From Desulfobacca sp. (GTDB lineage: Bacteria; Desulfobacterota; Desulfobaccia; Desulfobaccales; Desulfobaccaceae), in contig DYEV01000008.1 in NCBI GenBank assembly GCA_020725545.1, forward strand, positions 62,001 through 126,000: DNA of 64,000 nt, read 5' to 3'. A program made the position numbers and the translations under genes. This document shows, one piece after another, positions 41,809 to 49,631 of the stretch. Each line of letters starts with the position of its first letter. Position 1 is the stretch's first letter. The notes under the pieces were generated by a model that ran no database searches, was not told the origin of the DNA, and saw only the letters and a program-made list of their open reading frames with translations.

Positions 41809-41958
41809 TTAGAAGAGGGTATAGATAAACGGCGCGATGGCCGAACCGCTGGCCAAGGCGATGATGATGCCGAAGAACAAAAGAACGATGATGACCGGCA
41901 ACAGCCACCATTTTTTCCGTTCCCGTAAAAAACTCCACAAATCGCCCACTAAGGACAT
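41809..41958 (-). CDS. DUF5989 (SxtK-like) small membrane protein
   Basis: A 49-residue protein too short for a normal gene call. The ATG is preceded by AAGGAG at 8 bases. The product begins MSLVGDLWSFLRERKKWW, then one transmembrane helix LLPVIIVLLFFGIIIAL, and ends SGSAIAPFIYTLF. The W-x-FL-RxRKKxWLLP start and the SAxAPFIYTLF end are the DUF5989 pattern. These tiny proteins are found with carbamoyltransferases and SxtJ-type proteins, exactly the neighbours here. Their role is not known; a membrane scaffold is possible. Confidence 0.85.
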   Translation of the reverse strand: MSLVGDLWSFLRERKKWWLLPVIIVLLFFGIIIALASGSAIAPFIYTLF

Positions 41959-42089
41959 GTATGCAACTCCTTTTAAGGTAAGTTCAGAGGTCAGGGGTCA
42001 AATATTTTGCATTATACTGAGCAACCAGTATGCAAAACTATCATCTCTCCTCTGACCACTAACCACTGACCAACGCCCCCCTGCAGCGC

Positions 42090-43958
42090 TCAATCCAACT
42101 CAAAGGTTTCCTGCCAATGGTCGGTATCCTGCCAGGCCGGTTGTTCTTTTTTATCAAAAAGATAATCGCCCAGCACCAGGAAATCCATTTCAGTGCGCCG
42201 GAAGCAACGGTAGGCGTCTTCCGGGGTGCAGACGATGGGTTCTCCCCGGACGTTAAAACTGGTGTTAACAATGACTCCGTAGCCGCTGCGCTCCTGGAAG
42301 GCCTTGATTAATTGCCAATACCGGGGGTTGGTCTCTCGGTGTACTGTCTGCAGCCGGGCGCTGTAGTCAATATGGGTGATGGCCGGCAGCTCGGAACGGA
42401 CGTAATAAAGCTTTTCCCGCCACGGCAGGTTGTGGTAATGCGGCGGCAGGGGCTTGGTATATTTGTCCCGGACCTTAGCAATGAGCAGCATGTAGGGCGA
42501 GGGCCGGTCCAGGTCAAAATATTCCCCGGCCAGCTCAGCCAGCACCGACGGTGCAAAGGGCCGGAAACCCTCCCGATACTTGATCTTCAGGTTCATTTTC
42601 TTCTGCATCTCGGGGTTGCGGGCGTCCCCTAGAATACTGCGGTTCCCCAGAGCCCGGGGCCCCCACTCCATCCGGCCCTGAAACCAGCCTACCACCTGAC
42701 TCTGATCCAGAAGTTCAGCCACCCTGGCGCACAGATCGGCAAAATTTTCAAAACGTTGATAGGGGGCCTGGTATTGCCGGGCGACGCTGAGGATATCCAG
42801 GTCATCGAACTCCGGACCCAAATAGGACCCCTGCATGCGATCGGGCGGTTGGCAGACCCGGGGTTGGCCGGCATGGATATGATAGGCGCAATAGGCCGCC
42901 CCCAGGGCGCCGCCGGCATCGCCGGCCGCCGGTTGGATCCAGATATCGTCAAAGAGCTTCTCTTGGAGCAGCCGGCCGTTGGCCACGCAGTTCAAAGCCA
43001 CGCCCCCGGCCAGGCAGAGATACCGGGCGCCCGTCAGGCGTTGGGCCTCCCGGGCCATGTTCAGGACAATCTCTTCGGTGACCTTTTGGATGGCCAAGGC
43101 CAGGTTGCAGTGCTCGGGCCGCAGCTCATCCTCGGGCCGACGCCGGGGGAAGCCAAACAGTTCCTGCCAGCGTTCTTCCCGCACCATCTTCAGCCCGGTG
43201 GCATAGTCAAAATAGCTCAGGTCCAGCCAGATGGAGCCGTCCTCCTGGACCTCCACCAGTCGGCTTCGGATCAGATCGATAAACTCCTGCACTTGGGAGG
43301 CTTGGGGGTCGCCATAGGGCGCCAGGCCCATCAATTTATATTCGCCAGAGTTGACCTTAAAGCCCAGATAATAGGTAAAGGCGGAATAGAGCAACCCCAA
43401 TGAATGAGGGAAGCGCAGCTCCCGCAGGATGGTAATCTCTTGCTCCTGGCCGTGGCAGATGGAGGCCGTGGCCCACTCCCCGACCCCGTCGATGGTCAAA
43501 ATGGCCGCCTCGGCAAAGGGCGACGGGTAAAAGGCGCTGGCCGCATGGGAGAGGTGATGCTCCGGGAAGAGCAGGTTCAGGCCGTTCCTGGCCTTTTTAT
43601 CCAAACCGCCGATTTCGGCCAACTCCGTCAGGATGAGGTTCTTCAGGAGCAGCTTCTCCTTGATCCATACCGGCATGGCCGCCAGAAAAGACCGCAGGCC
43701 CCGGGGCGCAAAGGCATAGTAGGTCTCCAGCAGGCGCTCAAATTTCAGGAAGGGCTTGTCATAAAAGGCCACCGCCGCCAGATCCGACAGGTTCACGCCG
43801 CCCTGACTCAGACAGAAGCGGATGGCATTGACCGGGAAAGAAGGGTCATGCTTTTTGCGGGTGAAGCGCTCCTCTTGGGCCGCAGCGATGATCCGGTCAT
43901 CGTGCAGGAGCACGGCCCCGGCGTCGTGGTAAAAGGCTGAAATGCCAAGAAGATACAT
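42090..43958 (-). CDS. O-carbamoyltransferase (NodU/CmcH/SxtI family)
   Basis: A 622-residue enzyme that moves a carbamoyl group from carbamoyl phosphate through carbamoyl-AMP to a hydroxyl. N-terminal Kae1/ASKHA-like domain: YLLGISAFYHDAGAVLLHD with H11, AAAQEERFTRKKHDPSFP, and the metal site in FPEHHLSHAASAFYPSPF (His134/135 and His138). C-terminal domain: VVGWFQGRMEWGPRALGNRSILGD, NLKIKYREGFRPFAPSVL, and SFNVRGEPIVCTPEDAYRCF. Length is standard for the family. The family is used on Nod factors, antibiotics, saxitoxin and surface glycans. The neighbours favour a glycan or glycolipid acceptor here. Confidence 0.92.
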   Translation of the reverse strand: MYLLGISAFYHDAGAVLLHDDRIIAAAQEERFTRKKHDPSFPVNAIRFCLSQGGVNLSDLAAVAFYDKPFLKFERLLETYYAFAPRGLRSFLAAMPVWIKEKLLLKNLILTELAEIGGLDKKARNGLNLLFPEHHLSHAASAFYPSPFAEAAILTIDGVGEWATASICHGQEQEITILRELRFPHSLGLLYSAFTYYLGFKVNSGEYKLMGLAPYGDPQASQVQEFIDLIRSRLVEVQEDGSIWLDLSYFDYATGLKMVREERWQELFGFPRRRPEDELRPEHCNLALAIQKVTEEIVLNMAREAQRLTGARYLCLAGGVALNCVANGRLLQEKLFDDIWIQPAAGDAGGALGAAYCAYHIHAGQPRVCQPPDRMQGSYLGPEFDDLDILSVARQYQAPYQRFENFADLCARVAELLDQSQVVGWFQGRMEWGPRALGNRSILGDARNPEMQKKMNLKIKYREGFRPFAPSVLAELAGEYFDLDRPSPYMLLIAKVRDKYTKPLPPHYHNLPWREKLYYVRSELPAITHIDYSARLQTVHRETNPRYWQLIKAFQERSGYGVIVNTSFNVRGEPIVCTPEDAYRCFRRTEMDFLVLGDYLFDKKEQPAWQDTDHWQETFELD

Positions 43959-44124
43959 GGAATCCTATAGTTTCCCTGCGGGCGTTTGGCTCACAAACAA
44001 CTGACCCCAGGCCGGAAAAAACCGGCCGCGCTGGCTTATCTCTGTTTTAATGTTCATTATCGCACTTTCTTGTCAGAAGAGCACCCCTGTCAGGGACGTC
44101 ACCCTCCATACTGCCCCTGTCATC

Positions 44125-44499
44125 TCACCAGGCCTTTTCCAGATCCTCTTTCTGGAAAGTATGATCCCGCCGGTGCCAGTTGGAATGGGGCTGGCGCTGG
44201 CGCACCCCCAGGGCATCACCCCGCCAGAACCGATAGAGCAGGGCAATGGGGGTGAGGATAATATAGAAGATCAAGGTCAGGATGATCTTGGCATTGATAG
44301 TACCCAGAATGTGTGCCAGACGCAACCACCCCCAGGCCAGATAAGCCGCCAGCTTGGGCACCAAGAGGACCAGAAGCAGGAGCAGGGCGGACAGGTAGAG
44401 CAGCAGCGGCTGGCCGAACCAGAGGCCGGCCAGCAGGCTCACTAAAGCCAGGACGTCGATGGTTTCATAGGTTTTTAGGGGCGCTGGTTTGTCAGGCAT
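44125..44499 (-). CDS. SxtJ-family membrane protein
   Basis: A 124-residue protein with AGGAAAAAAC before the ATG. Two hydrophobic hairpins (LALVSLLAGLWFGQPLLLYLSALLLLLVLLVPKLAAYLAW and IILTLIFYIILTPIALLYRFWRGD) and an end with a charged F-x-K-E-D-L-E-K-x-W tail match the SxtJ pattern. SxtJ, the carbamoyltransferase and DUF5989 form the recurring trio. The function is unknown. Confidence 0.8.
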   Translation of the reverse strand: MPDKPAPLKTYETIDVLALVSLLAGLWFGQPLLLYLSALLLLLVLLVPKLAAYLAWGWLRLAHILGTINAKIILTLIFYIILTPIALLYRFWRGDALGVRQRQPHSNWHRRDHTFQKEDLEKAW

Positions 44500-44537
44500 G
44501 TTTTTTCCTAAATAATCAAAATGGATCGTCTCGGAGG

Positions 44538-45713
44538 TTATGGCGACGGTTGGGCGACTATTTGGCCCAAGAGGGCGTTGCTGATCAATGCCGCCGCCTG
44601 CCGGGAACCCTGGCCGGTAAAGTGCACGATGTCATAGAGATACTCTTTTTCCGGGGGGATAGCTGCGGCCAGATCAATAACCAGAACACCATTTTCCCGG
44701 CCCACCGCCCGAATTTCCTCATTAAAGGCCAAAAACAGCCGCCGATACTCAGTATAGGGCAATCCTTGACGCTCCTCCAGGTCCCGCAGGGAAGCCTTGA
44801 TGATCGGCTCAGGGGTTTCCTTGAGGCGATGCGCCTGGGTCAGCAGGACCGGCTGTAGCTGGTGCAGCCGGCAGACGCTGAGGAAAAGCTCGAGATTGCG
44901 CCGGAACGCAGCCCGCAGTCGGGCTTCATCATAGTGAATCTGTTGGCCTCGGACCCGAGCAAACTCATCCGGCTGACGGTTTTTCTGACGTCGGAATTTC
45001 TGTTTCAGGGTTTTGCTCAGCTGATTCACCTCCCTGGTCAGGTTGGGGAGGAGCAGGTCCCGGATTTCCCTGAAACTGCCGCCAAGGCTGGGCATGACCG
45101 TCACAATCTGCGACCGGGAGGGATTGTCCGACCAGTAAGTCCCTTCCAGCAACAGGATGGTCAGATCATTGATATTGTGGCACAGGAGAACGATATCCGG
45201 TTTCAGGGGGATAACTTTATTCATCAGGATGTTAAGGGAATGCCAGGAATTGTTGCCCCCCACGCCGCTATTATAAGAATTCACCTTTTTACCGGTTCGT
45301 TCCTCCACAAGCCGCCCCACCAGATAGGGGAAGCGTTCTGTTTCTCCCATGTAGCCGCAGGCCGTGGACGAGCCTCCCAAAAAGACCAGGCTGAGCTCGG
45401 GCTCAGGATGGATGCGGGAGGGTATGATGAAACCGTCGCCGTCAATGCGCAGCAGATAGGGTCTGACCTCCAGGTTATCGGCCAGGGCCAGTTCCGCGGC
45501 CGGTGGCAGGATATACTGGAAAAAATAGGGCCGATACTCCCGCAGGCGGATATATCTTTGAATCCCGTCATGAAATTCCGGCTGCCGCCAGGCCAGGATC
45601 TTTTCGGTGAGGATGGTGAGGAAGACCACCAACACCACTAGCACGGCGCTCAACGTCATTGCGGGGTGACGGGCAAACCAATTCTGGCTGGGGGGTATGG
45701 TCTCTTTCGGCAT
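44538..45713 (-). CDS. SGNH/GDSL hydrolase-like membrane-anchored protein
   Basis: A 391-residue protein. The ATG at 45713 follows AAGGAG closely; 45725 and 45752 are less supported in-frame options. One N-terminal transmembrane helix (MTLSAVLVVLVVFLTILTEKILAW) leaves the rest outside the cytoplasm. LSLVFLGGSSTACGYM holds the SGNH nucleophile block (GGSST), YNSGVGGNNSWHSLNIL the Gly/Asn blocks and LYDIVHFTGQGSRQAAALI the D-x-x-H pair. SGNH enzymes add or remove acyl groups on glycans. It is the first gene of the run ending with FkbM. Confidence 0.8.
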   Translation of the reverse strand: MPKETIPPSQNWFARHPAMTLSAVLVVLVVFLTILTEKILAWRQPEFHDGIQRYIRLREYRPYFFQYILPPAAELALADNLEVRPYLLRIDGDGFIIPSRIHPEPELSLVFLGGSSTACGYMGETERFPYLVGRLVEERTGKKVNSYNSGVGGNNSWHSLNILMNKVIPLKPDIVLLCHNINDLTILLLEGTYWSDNPSRSQIVTVMPSLGGSFREIRDLLLPNLTREVNQLSKTLKQKFRRQKNRQPDEFARVRGQQIHYDEARLRAAFRRNLELFLSVCRLHQLQPVLLTQAHRLKETPEPIIKASLRDLEERQGLPYTEYRRLFLAFNEEIRAVGRENGVLVIDLAAAIPPEKEYLYDIVHFTGQGSRQAAALISNALLGQIVAQPSP

Positions 45714-45863
45714 AAACTCCTTCATAGTGCTCTGAAAACGGCCATTTGTCAAGGACGCAGAGAGAAAACCATGGGGCAGGCTATTTCCCCGGCCCCTTCT
45801 TCTGCCGCAGGCCGGAAATTTTCTCTGAGGGGCTGCTGCACCGCCGTGGCGCTGCCCAGCCGG

Positions 45864-45891
45864 TTGACATATTTCCCTGATAGTCTATGAT
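45864..45891 (+). promoter_or_regulatory. Sigma70-type promoter of the GNAT gene
   Basis: TTGACA at 45864-45869 and TATGAT at 45886-45891 are 16 bases apart. Expected transcription start is near 45898, giving a 25-base leader to the ATG at 45924. Confidence 0.7.
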
Positions 45892-45923
45892 ACAAGGGAA
45901 TATCCCTGAATTTGAGGCCCGCC

Positions 45924-46493
45924 ATGATCAATTACGTGACGTATAGAAAGTTTATCACTCTGAAGAATGGGCAGCGGATTATGTTCCGCTTTCTGAACCA
46001 CCAGGACCGGGAAAACCTATTGAAACTCTTCCTAGAGGCGCCGGATGAGGACACCCGGTTTTTGAAGCAAGACGTGAAAAATCCCAAGCTCATCAATTCC
46101 TGGATTGATAATATCAATTATCAGAAAGTCCTGCCCCTGGTGGCGGTCAAGATGGAGGACAATACCATTGTTGCCGACGCCACCTTACACCGGGGCAAAC
46201 ACGCCAGTAAACACATCGGCGAGATCCGCATCTTCGTCTCTCGGCCCTATCGGAATCAGGGGTTGGGATCGTTGATGTTGGATGAGCTCATCAATCTGGC
46301 CAAACTGGAGAACCTGGTCATCCTGAAGGCCGAGGTCATCACCGATCACAAGGGTGTCTTAAAGGCTTTTAAATCCAAGGGGTTCGAGCTAAAGTGCATC
46401 CTCGATGACTTCTTTTTGCGCAAGGACGGCATGACCCATGATGTGGCCCTCCTGGTGCGGCCGGTGGTCAAACGCGAGGAGGCGGAGTTTTAA
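45924..46493 (+). CDS. GNAT-family N-acetyltransferase
   Basis: A 189-residue protein with ATG at 45924 and GAGG upstream; the TTG at 45912 adds four residues but would overlap that site. The acetyl-CoA-binding loop is in IGEIRIFVSRPYRNQGLGSLMLDELINLA (R-N-Q-G-L-G at about residues 113-118), followed by KAEVITDHKGVLKAFKSKGFE. The N-terminal half (FRFLNHQDRENLLKLFLEAPDEDTRFLKQDV) is also family-like. Substrate unknown. A good promoter precedes it, and the DUF1343 gene follows by 18 bases. Confidence 0.88.
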   Translation: MINYVTYRKFITLKNGQRIMFRFLNHQDRENLLKLFLEAPDEDTRFLKQDVKNPKLINSWIDNINYQKVLPLVAVKMEDNTIVADATLHRGKHASKHIGEIRIFVSRPYRNQGLGSLMLDELINLAKLENLVILKAEVITDHKGVLKAFKSKGFELKCILDDFFLRKDGMTHDVALLVRPVVKREEAEF

Positions 46494-46511
46494 CGGCGTG
46501 GGCGAGCTGTC

Positions 46512-47687
46512 ATGGGCGTAACCATCGGGTTTGTGAGGCTGTTGGCCGACCCGCCCCCGGAGGTAGAGGCGGCCCGCCTGGGCCTGTTGTGCAATCAGGC
46601 CACGGTCGGCCACGGCTGGCGCCCCCTCTGGCCGGAGTTGGCCAAACGCTTTCCCGGCCAGGTGCGGGCCCTGTTCAGCCCCCAACATGGCTGGTGGGGC
46701 GAAAAACAGGATAATATGGTGGCCTCCGCCGATGGTATTGATCCCGTCACCGGCCTGCCGGTCTTTAGTCTCTATGGCGAACGCCTGCAGCCTACGGCCG
46801 AGAGTTTGGACCTTATCGATATCCTCTTGGTGGACCTGCCCGATGTGGGTACGCGGGTCTACACCTTTGCGGCCACCATGGCCTACGCCATGCAGGCCGC
46901 GGCTCGAGCCGGCAAAAAAGTCCTGATCCTGGACCGCCCCAATCCCATCGGCGGCGTCCAGGTGGAGGGCAACCTGCTGCAGCCGGAGATGGCCTCCATC
47001 GTCGGTCCCTATCCCCTGCCCATGCGCCACGGCTTTACCCTGGGAGAGTTGGCCCGCTATTATAACGACGTGGGCCAGATCGGCTGCGAGTTGGCCGTGC
47101 TCCCCGTTTGGGGCTGGAATCGGGCCCATTATTTCGACGCCACCGACCTCCCCTGGGTTCTGCCCTCGCCCAACCTCCCCACCCTCGAGACGGCCATGGT
47201 CTACCCTGGCCAGGTTCTGCTGGAAGGCACCAATCTTTCGGAAGGCCGGGGCACCACCAGGCCTTTTGAGCTCTGTGGGGCACCGTTCCTTGATCCCTAT
47301 GCGGTTACCGCCAGATTGCGGCAGCGCCACGATCTACCGGGGGTTGTCTTCCGGGAGACCTGGTTCCAACCCACCTTCCACAAATGGGCCGGTGAGGTCT
47401 GCGGCGGCTGGCAGCTGCATGTCACCGATCGCCTGGCCTATCAGCCATATGAGACGACCTTGGCCCTTTTGCAGGTGATTCTGGAACTCTATCCGGACCA
47501 CTTCCAGTGGCGCCACCCCCCCTACGAGTATGTCCATGATCGCCTGCCCTTTGATCTGTTGACAGGTGATCCCCGGATTCGGGAGGGGCTGACCGCGCAG
47601 GTGCCGGTGCCGGTCCTGGCGGAGCAGTGGCAGGCGGAATCGGCTGATTTCCTGCACCTGCGGCAGAAATATTTACTTTACCCTTGA
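46512..47687 (+). CDS. DUF1343 protein, NamZ-like exo-beta-N-acetylmuramidase
   Basis: A 391-residue protein. DUF1343 marks: LGLLCNQATVG, ALFSPQHGWWGEKQ, VFSLYGERLQPT, DLIDILLVDLPDVGTRVYTFAATMAYAM, LILDRPNPIGG, PSPNLPTLETAMVYPGQVLLEGTNLSEGRGTTRPF. NamZ removes terminal MurNAc from peptidoglycan fragments. No signal peptide is visible, so it would be cytosolic and serve cell-wall recycling, unlike the secreted Bacillus enzyme. Probably co-transcribed with the GNAT gene. Confidence 0.88.
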   Translation: MGVTIGFVRLLADPPPEVEAARLGLLCNQATVGHGWRPLWPELAKRFPGQVRALFSPQHGWWGEKQDNMVASADGIDPVTGLPVFSLYGERLQPTAESLDLIDILLVDLPDVGTRVYTFAATMAYAMQAAARAGKKVLILDRPNPIGGVQVEGNLLQPEMASIVGPYPLPMRHGFTLGELARYYNDVGQIGCELAVLPVWGWNRAHYFDATDLPWVLPSPNLPTLETAMVYPGQVLLEGTNLSEGRGTTRPFELCGAPFLDPYAVTARLRQRHDLPGVVFRETWFQPTFHKWAGEVCGGWQLHVTDRLAYQPYETTLALLQVILELYPDHFQWRHPPYEYVHDRLPFDLLTGDPRIREGLTAQVPVPVLAEQWQAESADFLHLRQKYLLYP

Positions 47688-47920
47688 GAAAATCAGATTG
47701 CTGTTAGGCAGGGGGCGGCACGGTTGTTCGCAGAGGAACAACGGTGCCCTCGTGTTGCTTGGCGGCGCGTCATGCTGGCATGCTGAGGAAGCGCCGGGAA
47801 CGGAGATTCCCGGATCCTAAGCTTCGCTCAGGACCACAAGATGGAGCCAATCTCTTCGTGAGCCCGTCTATCCTCCCTGCTTGGCAGAAACGAGTATCGC
47901 CAAGGGCAATAATCCGGTGA

Positions 47921-48361
47921 TCAGTTCGCCTGGTTTTTCCGGCCGGTCCACAGTGGCTTGCCGGTTTCGTCCCGGATCTGCCAAGTCTGGTCGCCTTTCT
48001 TGACCTGGGCCGCGAAGATCACCACCCGCCCCTGATCCATGATCTTGGCACCGGTCACTTCCAGGCGATCCAGGATAGCCAACTGCATCCCCTGCTCAGC
48101 TACATACCAGTTAGGTCCGAGGAACACCTTGACTTTTCCTTGGGGAGTCGTCAACGTCAGAAAGACCGGTTCCGGCAGGGTGGAGGCCGCAGCCGGGTCA
48201 ATGGCGGTGATCATGCCGGTAACTGTGACCACATCCTGGGGATTATACTCCAGGGAGGGGTGTTTTTGGACAGGCGGGGCGGTGTTTGCCTGGTCAACCC
48301 CAAGGACCAACCACATGAGTAGGCACAAGATGAGAAGACCGGCAGGGCGAGTTTTTGGCAA
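47921..48361 (-). CDS. Exported OB-fold-like small protein, unknown function
   Basis: TTG start at 48361 chosen because AGAGGAGG lies seven bases before it and a signal peptide follows directly (GLLILCLLMWLVLGVDQANTA). ATGs further upstream have no site. The mature part (about 120 residues) is all beta-like: VVTVTGMITAIDP, PVFLTLTTPQGKVKVFLGPNWYVAEQGMQLAILDRLEVTGAKI, GRVVIFAAQVKKGDQTWQIRDETGKPLW. It looks like an OB-fold domain with a Trp-Tyr loop. The 3' part is duplicated at 57635-57812 as a broken copy. No named family. Confidence 0.6.
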   Translation of the reverse strand: MPKTRPAGLLILCLLMWLVLGVDQANTAPPVQKHPSLEYNPQDVVTVTGMITAIDPAAASTLPEPVFLTLTTPQGKVKVFLGPNWYVAEQGMQLAILDRLEVTGAKIMDQGRVVIFAAQVKKGDQTWQIRDETGKPLWTGRKNQAN

Positions 48362-48428
48362 GAGGCATCCTCCTCTGTGGTAGAAGCGCATCGGCATCAT
48401 TCTTGGGGTTCTTTTCCCAATACTCCTG

Positions 48429-48434
48429 TATAAT
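48429..48434 (+). promoter_or_regulatory. Candidate -10 element for xerD
   Basis: TATAAT preceded by CTG lies 45 bases before the xerD ATG. The -35 region is poor (TTGGGG at 20 bases), so the promoter call is weak. Confidence 0.35.
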
Positions 48435-48479
48435 AATAGATGAAGAGAATAAATTTGACAACCCTGCGGTGGCCACGAC

Positions 48480-49367
48480 ATGGATCAGGCCCTGGAGCAG
48501 TTTCTGCAGCATCTGGTGGTGGAGCGGGGCTTGGCGCCCCTGACGGTGGCGGCCTATGCCCAGGATCTCACCGATCTGGCCAAATATAGCAATCAGGCCG
48601 GAAAATACTCTTGGCAGGACATTAGATTGGCTGATCTACAGGACTATCTGGCCTACCTGGAGCAGAATGGCGTGGGGCCGCGCAGCCGGGCCCGCAAACT
48701 CAGTGCCATCCGGCAGTTGTATCGCTTTCTGCTGCGGGAGGGCTTGACTGGGCACAACCCCCTGGAGTGGCTGGATGCCCCCAAACTCCCCAAAGGCTTG
48801 CCCAAAATCCTGGGGCTGGAGGAGGTGGAACGGCTCCTGGCCGCACCGGATCCGACCACGCCCCTGGGGCAACGGGATGACGCCATGTTGGAGGTCCTCT
48901 ATGCCACGGGTTTGCGGGTCTCGGAACTGGTGGGCCTGACCATCCCGCAGCTGGACCTGCGCCGGGGAGTCATCCGGGTGGTGGGCAAAGGCTCCAAAGA
49001 GCGGTTGGTGCCCATGGTCTTCCGGGCCGTGGAGAAGGTGAACCTCTATCTCCGGCATGTCCGTCCCCTCCTCTGCAAGGGGCAGAAAACCCAGGTCCTC
49101 TTTTTAAACCGGCGGGGGCAAGGTCTGACCCGGCAGGGGTTTTGGAAGATCATCAAAGGCTATGCCCGCCAGGTGGGCCTGCCGCCGGAACTCAGCCCCC
49201 ATACGCTGCGCCATTCCTTTGCCACCCATCTCCTCTGGCGGGGGGCCGACTTGCGGGCTTTACAACTTCTCCTGGGCCATGCCGACATCTCCACGACCCA
49301 GATCTACACCCACCTGCATACCGCCCGGCTGCAGGAGATCCACCGCCAGGCCCATCCGCGGGGTTAG
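48480..49367 (+). CDS. xerD: Tyrosine recombinase XerD/XerC
   Basis: A 295-residue site-specific recombinase for chromosome dimer resolution. SAM-like N-domain at 1-90. The catalytic set is complete: R146 (ATGLRVSEL), K170 (VVGKGSK), H241 and R244 (HTLRHSFATHLL), H267 (GHADISTTQIYTHL) and Tyr276. Length and motifs are standard for XerC/XerD; distinguishing the two is not certain without comparison. No integrase-specific extension, phage gene or att-like site is near, so it is the housekeeping enzyme. Confidence 0.88.
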   Translation: MDQALEQFLQHLVVERGLAPLTVAAYAQDLTDLAKYSNQAGKYSWQDIRLADLQDYLAYLEQNGVGPRSRARKLSAIRQLYRFLLREGLTGHNPLEWLDAPKLPKGLPKILGLEEVERLLAAPDPTTPLGQRDDAMLEVLYATGLRVSELVGLTIPQLDLRRGVIRVVGKGSKERLVPMVFRAVEKVNLYLRHVRPLLCKGQKTQVLFLNRRGQGLTRQGFWKIIKGYARQVGLPPELSPHTLRHSFATHLLWRGADLRALQLLLGHADISTTQIYTHLHTARLQEIHRQAHPRG

Positions 49368-49501
49368 AACCAGGGAAGAGGGAATAGGAGAAGGAGGAGA
49401 AATGAACTGTTTCAGGAGGTTCAGGACACGGCCCCAAGGCTAAATCGGCCCTGGCTCCTCCCCTTGCCATTGACCTTTAACCCTTTACTGCTACCCGAAT
49501 T

Positions 49502-49618
49502 AGGCGATTTGTAGCCGCAATCTTTAGATTGCGCCAAGTTACTGCTACCAATCAGGTCGTTCGGAGCGCCGGCTAAAGCCGGCGGCTACCAAGCGATTTC
49601 TTCCACAATCGCTCAATT
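49502..49618. repeat. REP-like palindromic repeat element, copy 1
   Basis: The interval holds GTAGCCGCAATCTTTAG and, inverted, CTAAAGCCGGCGGCTACC, so it is a loose palindrome. Bases 49559-49618 are the reverse complement of 59303-59362 with few changes, including AAGCGATTTCTTCCACAATC and CTCAATT. It lies between xerD and the A-adding enzyme gene and has no coding content. Confidence 0.7.
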
Positions 49619-49631
49619 TAGGTTTTACTCT

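Noticed and set aside
38393-45958. A saxitoxin-type toxin cluster, because of sxtI/J/K-like genes
   Set aside because: No sxtA-type polyketide synthase, amidinotransferase or other toxin genes are present; the neighbours are glycosyltransferases.
46389-47330. Minus-strand frame of 313 codons opposite the DUF1343 gene
   Set aside because: Antisense of a gene with clear family motifs; its translation is low in hydrophobic order and rich in G/Q/H, typical of a shadow frame.
48480-49367. Integrase of a mobile island
   Set aside because: Length, motifs and lack of nearby att sites, tRNA or phage genes fit housekeeping XerC/XerD.
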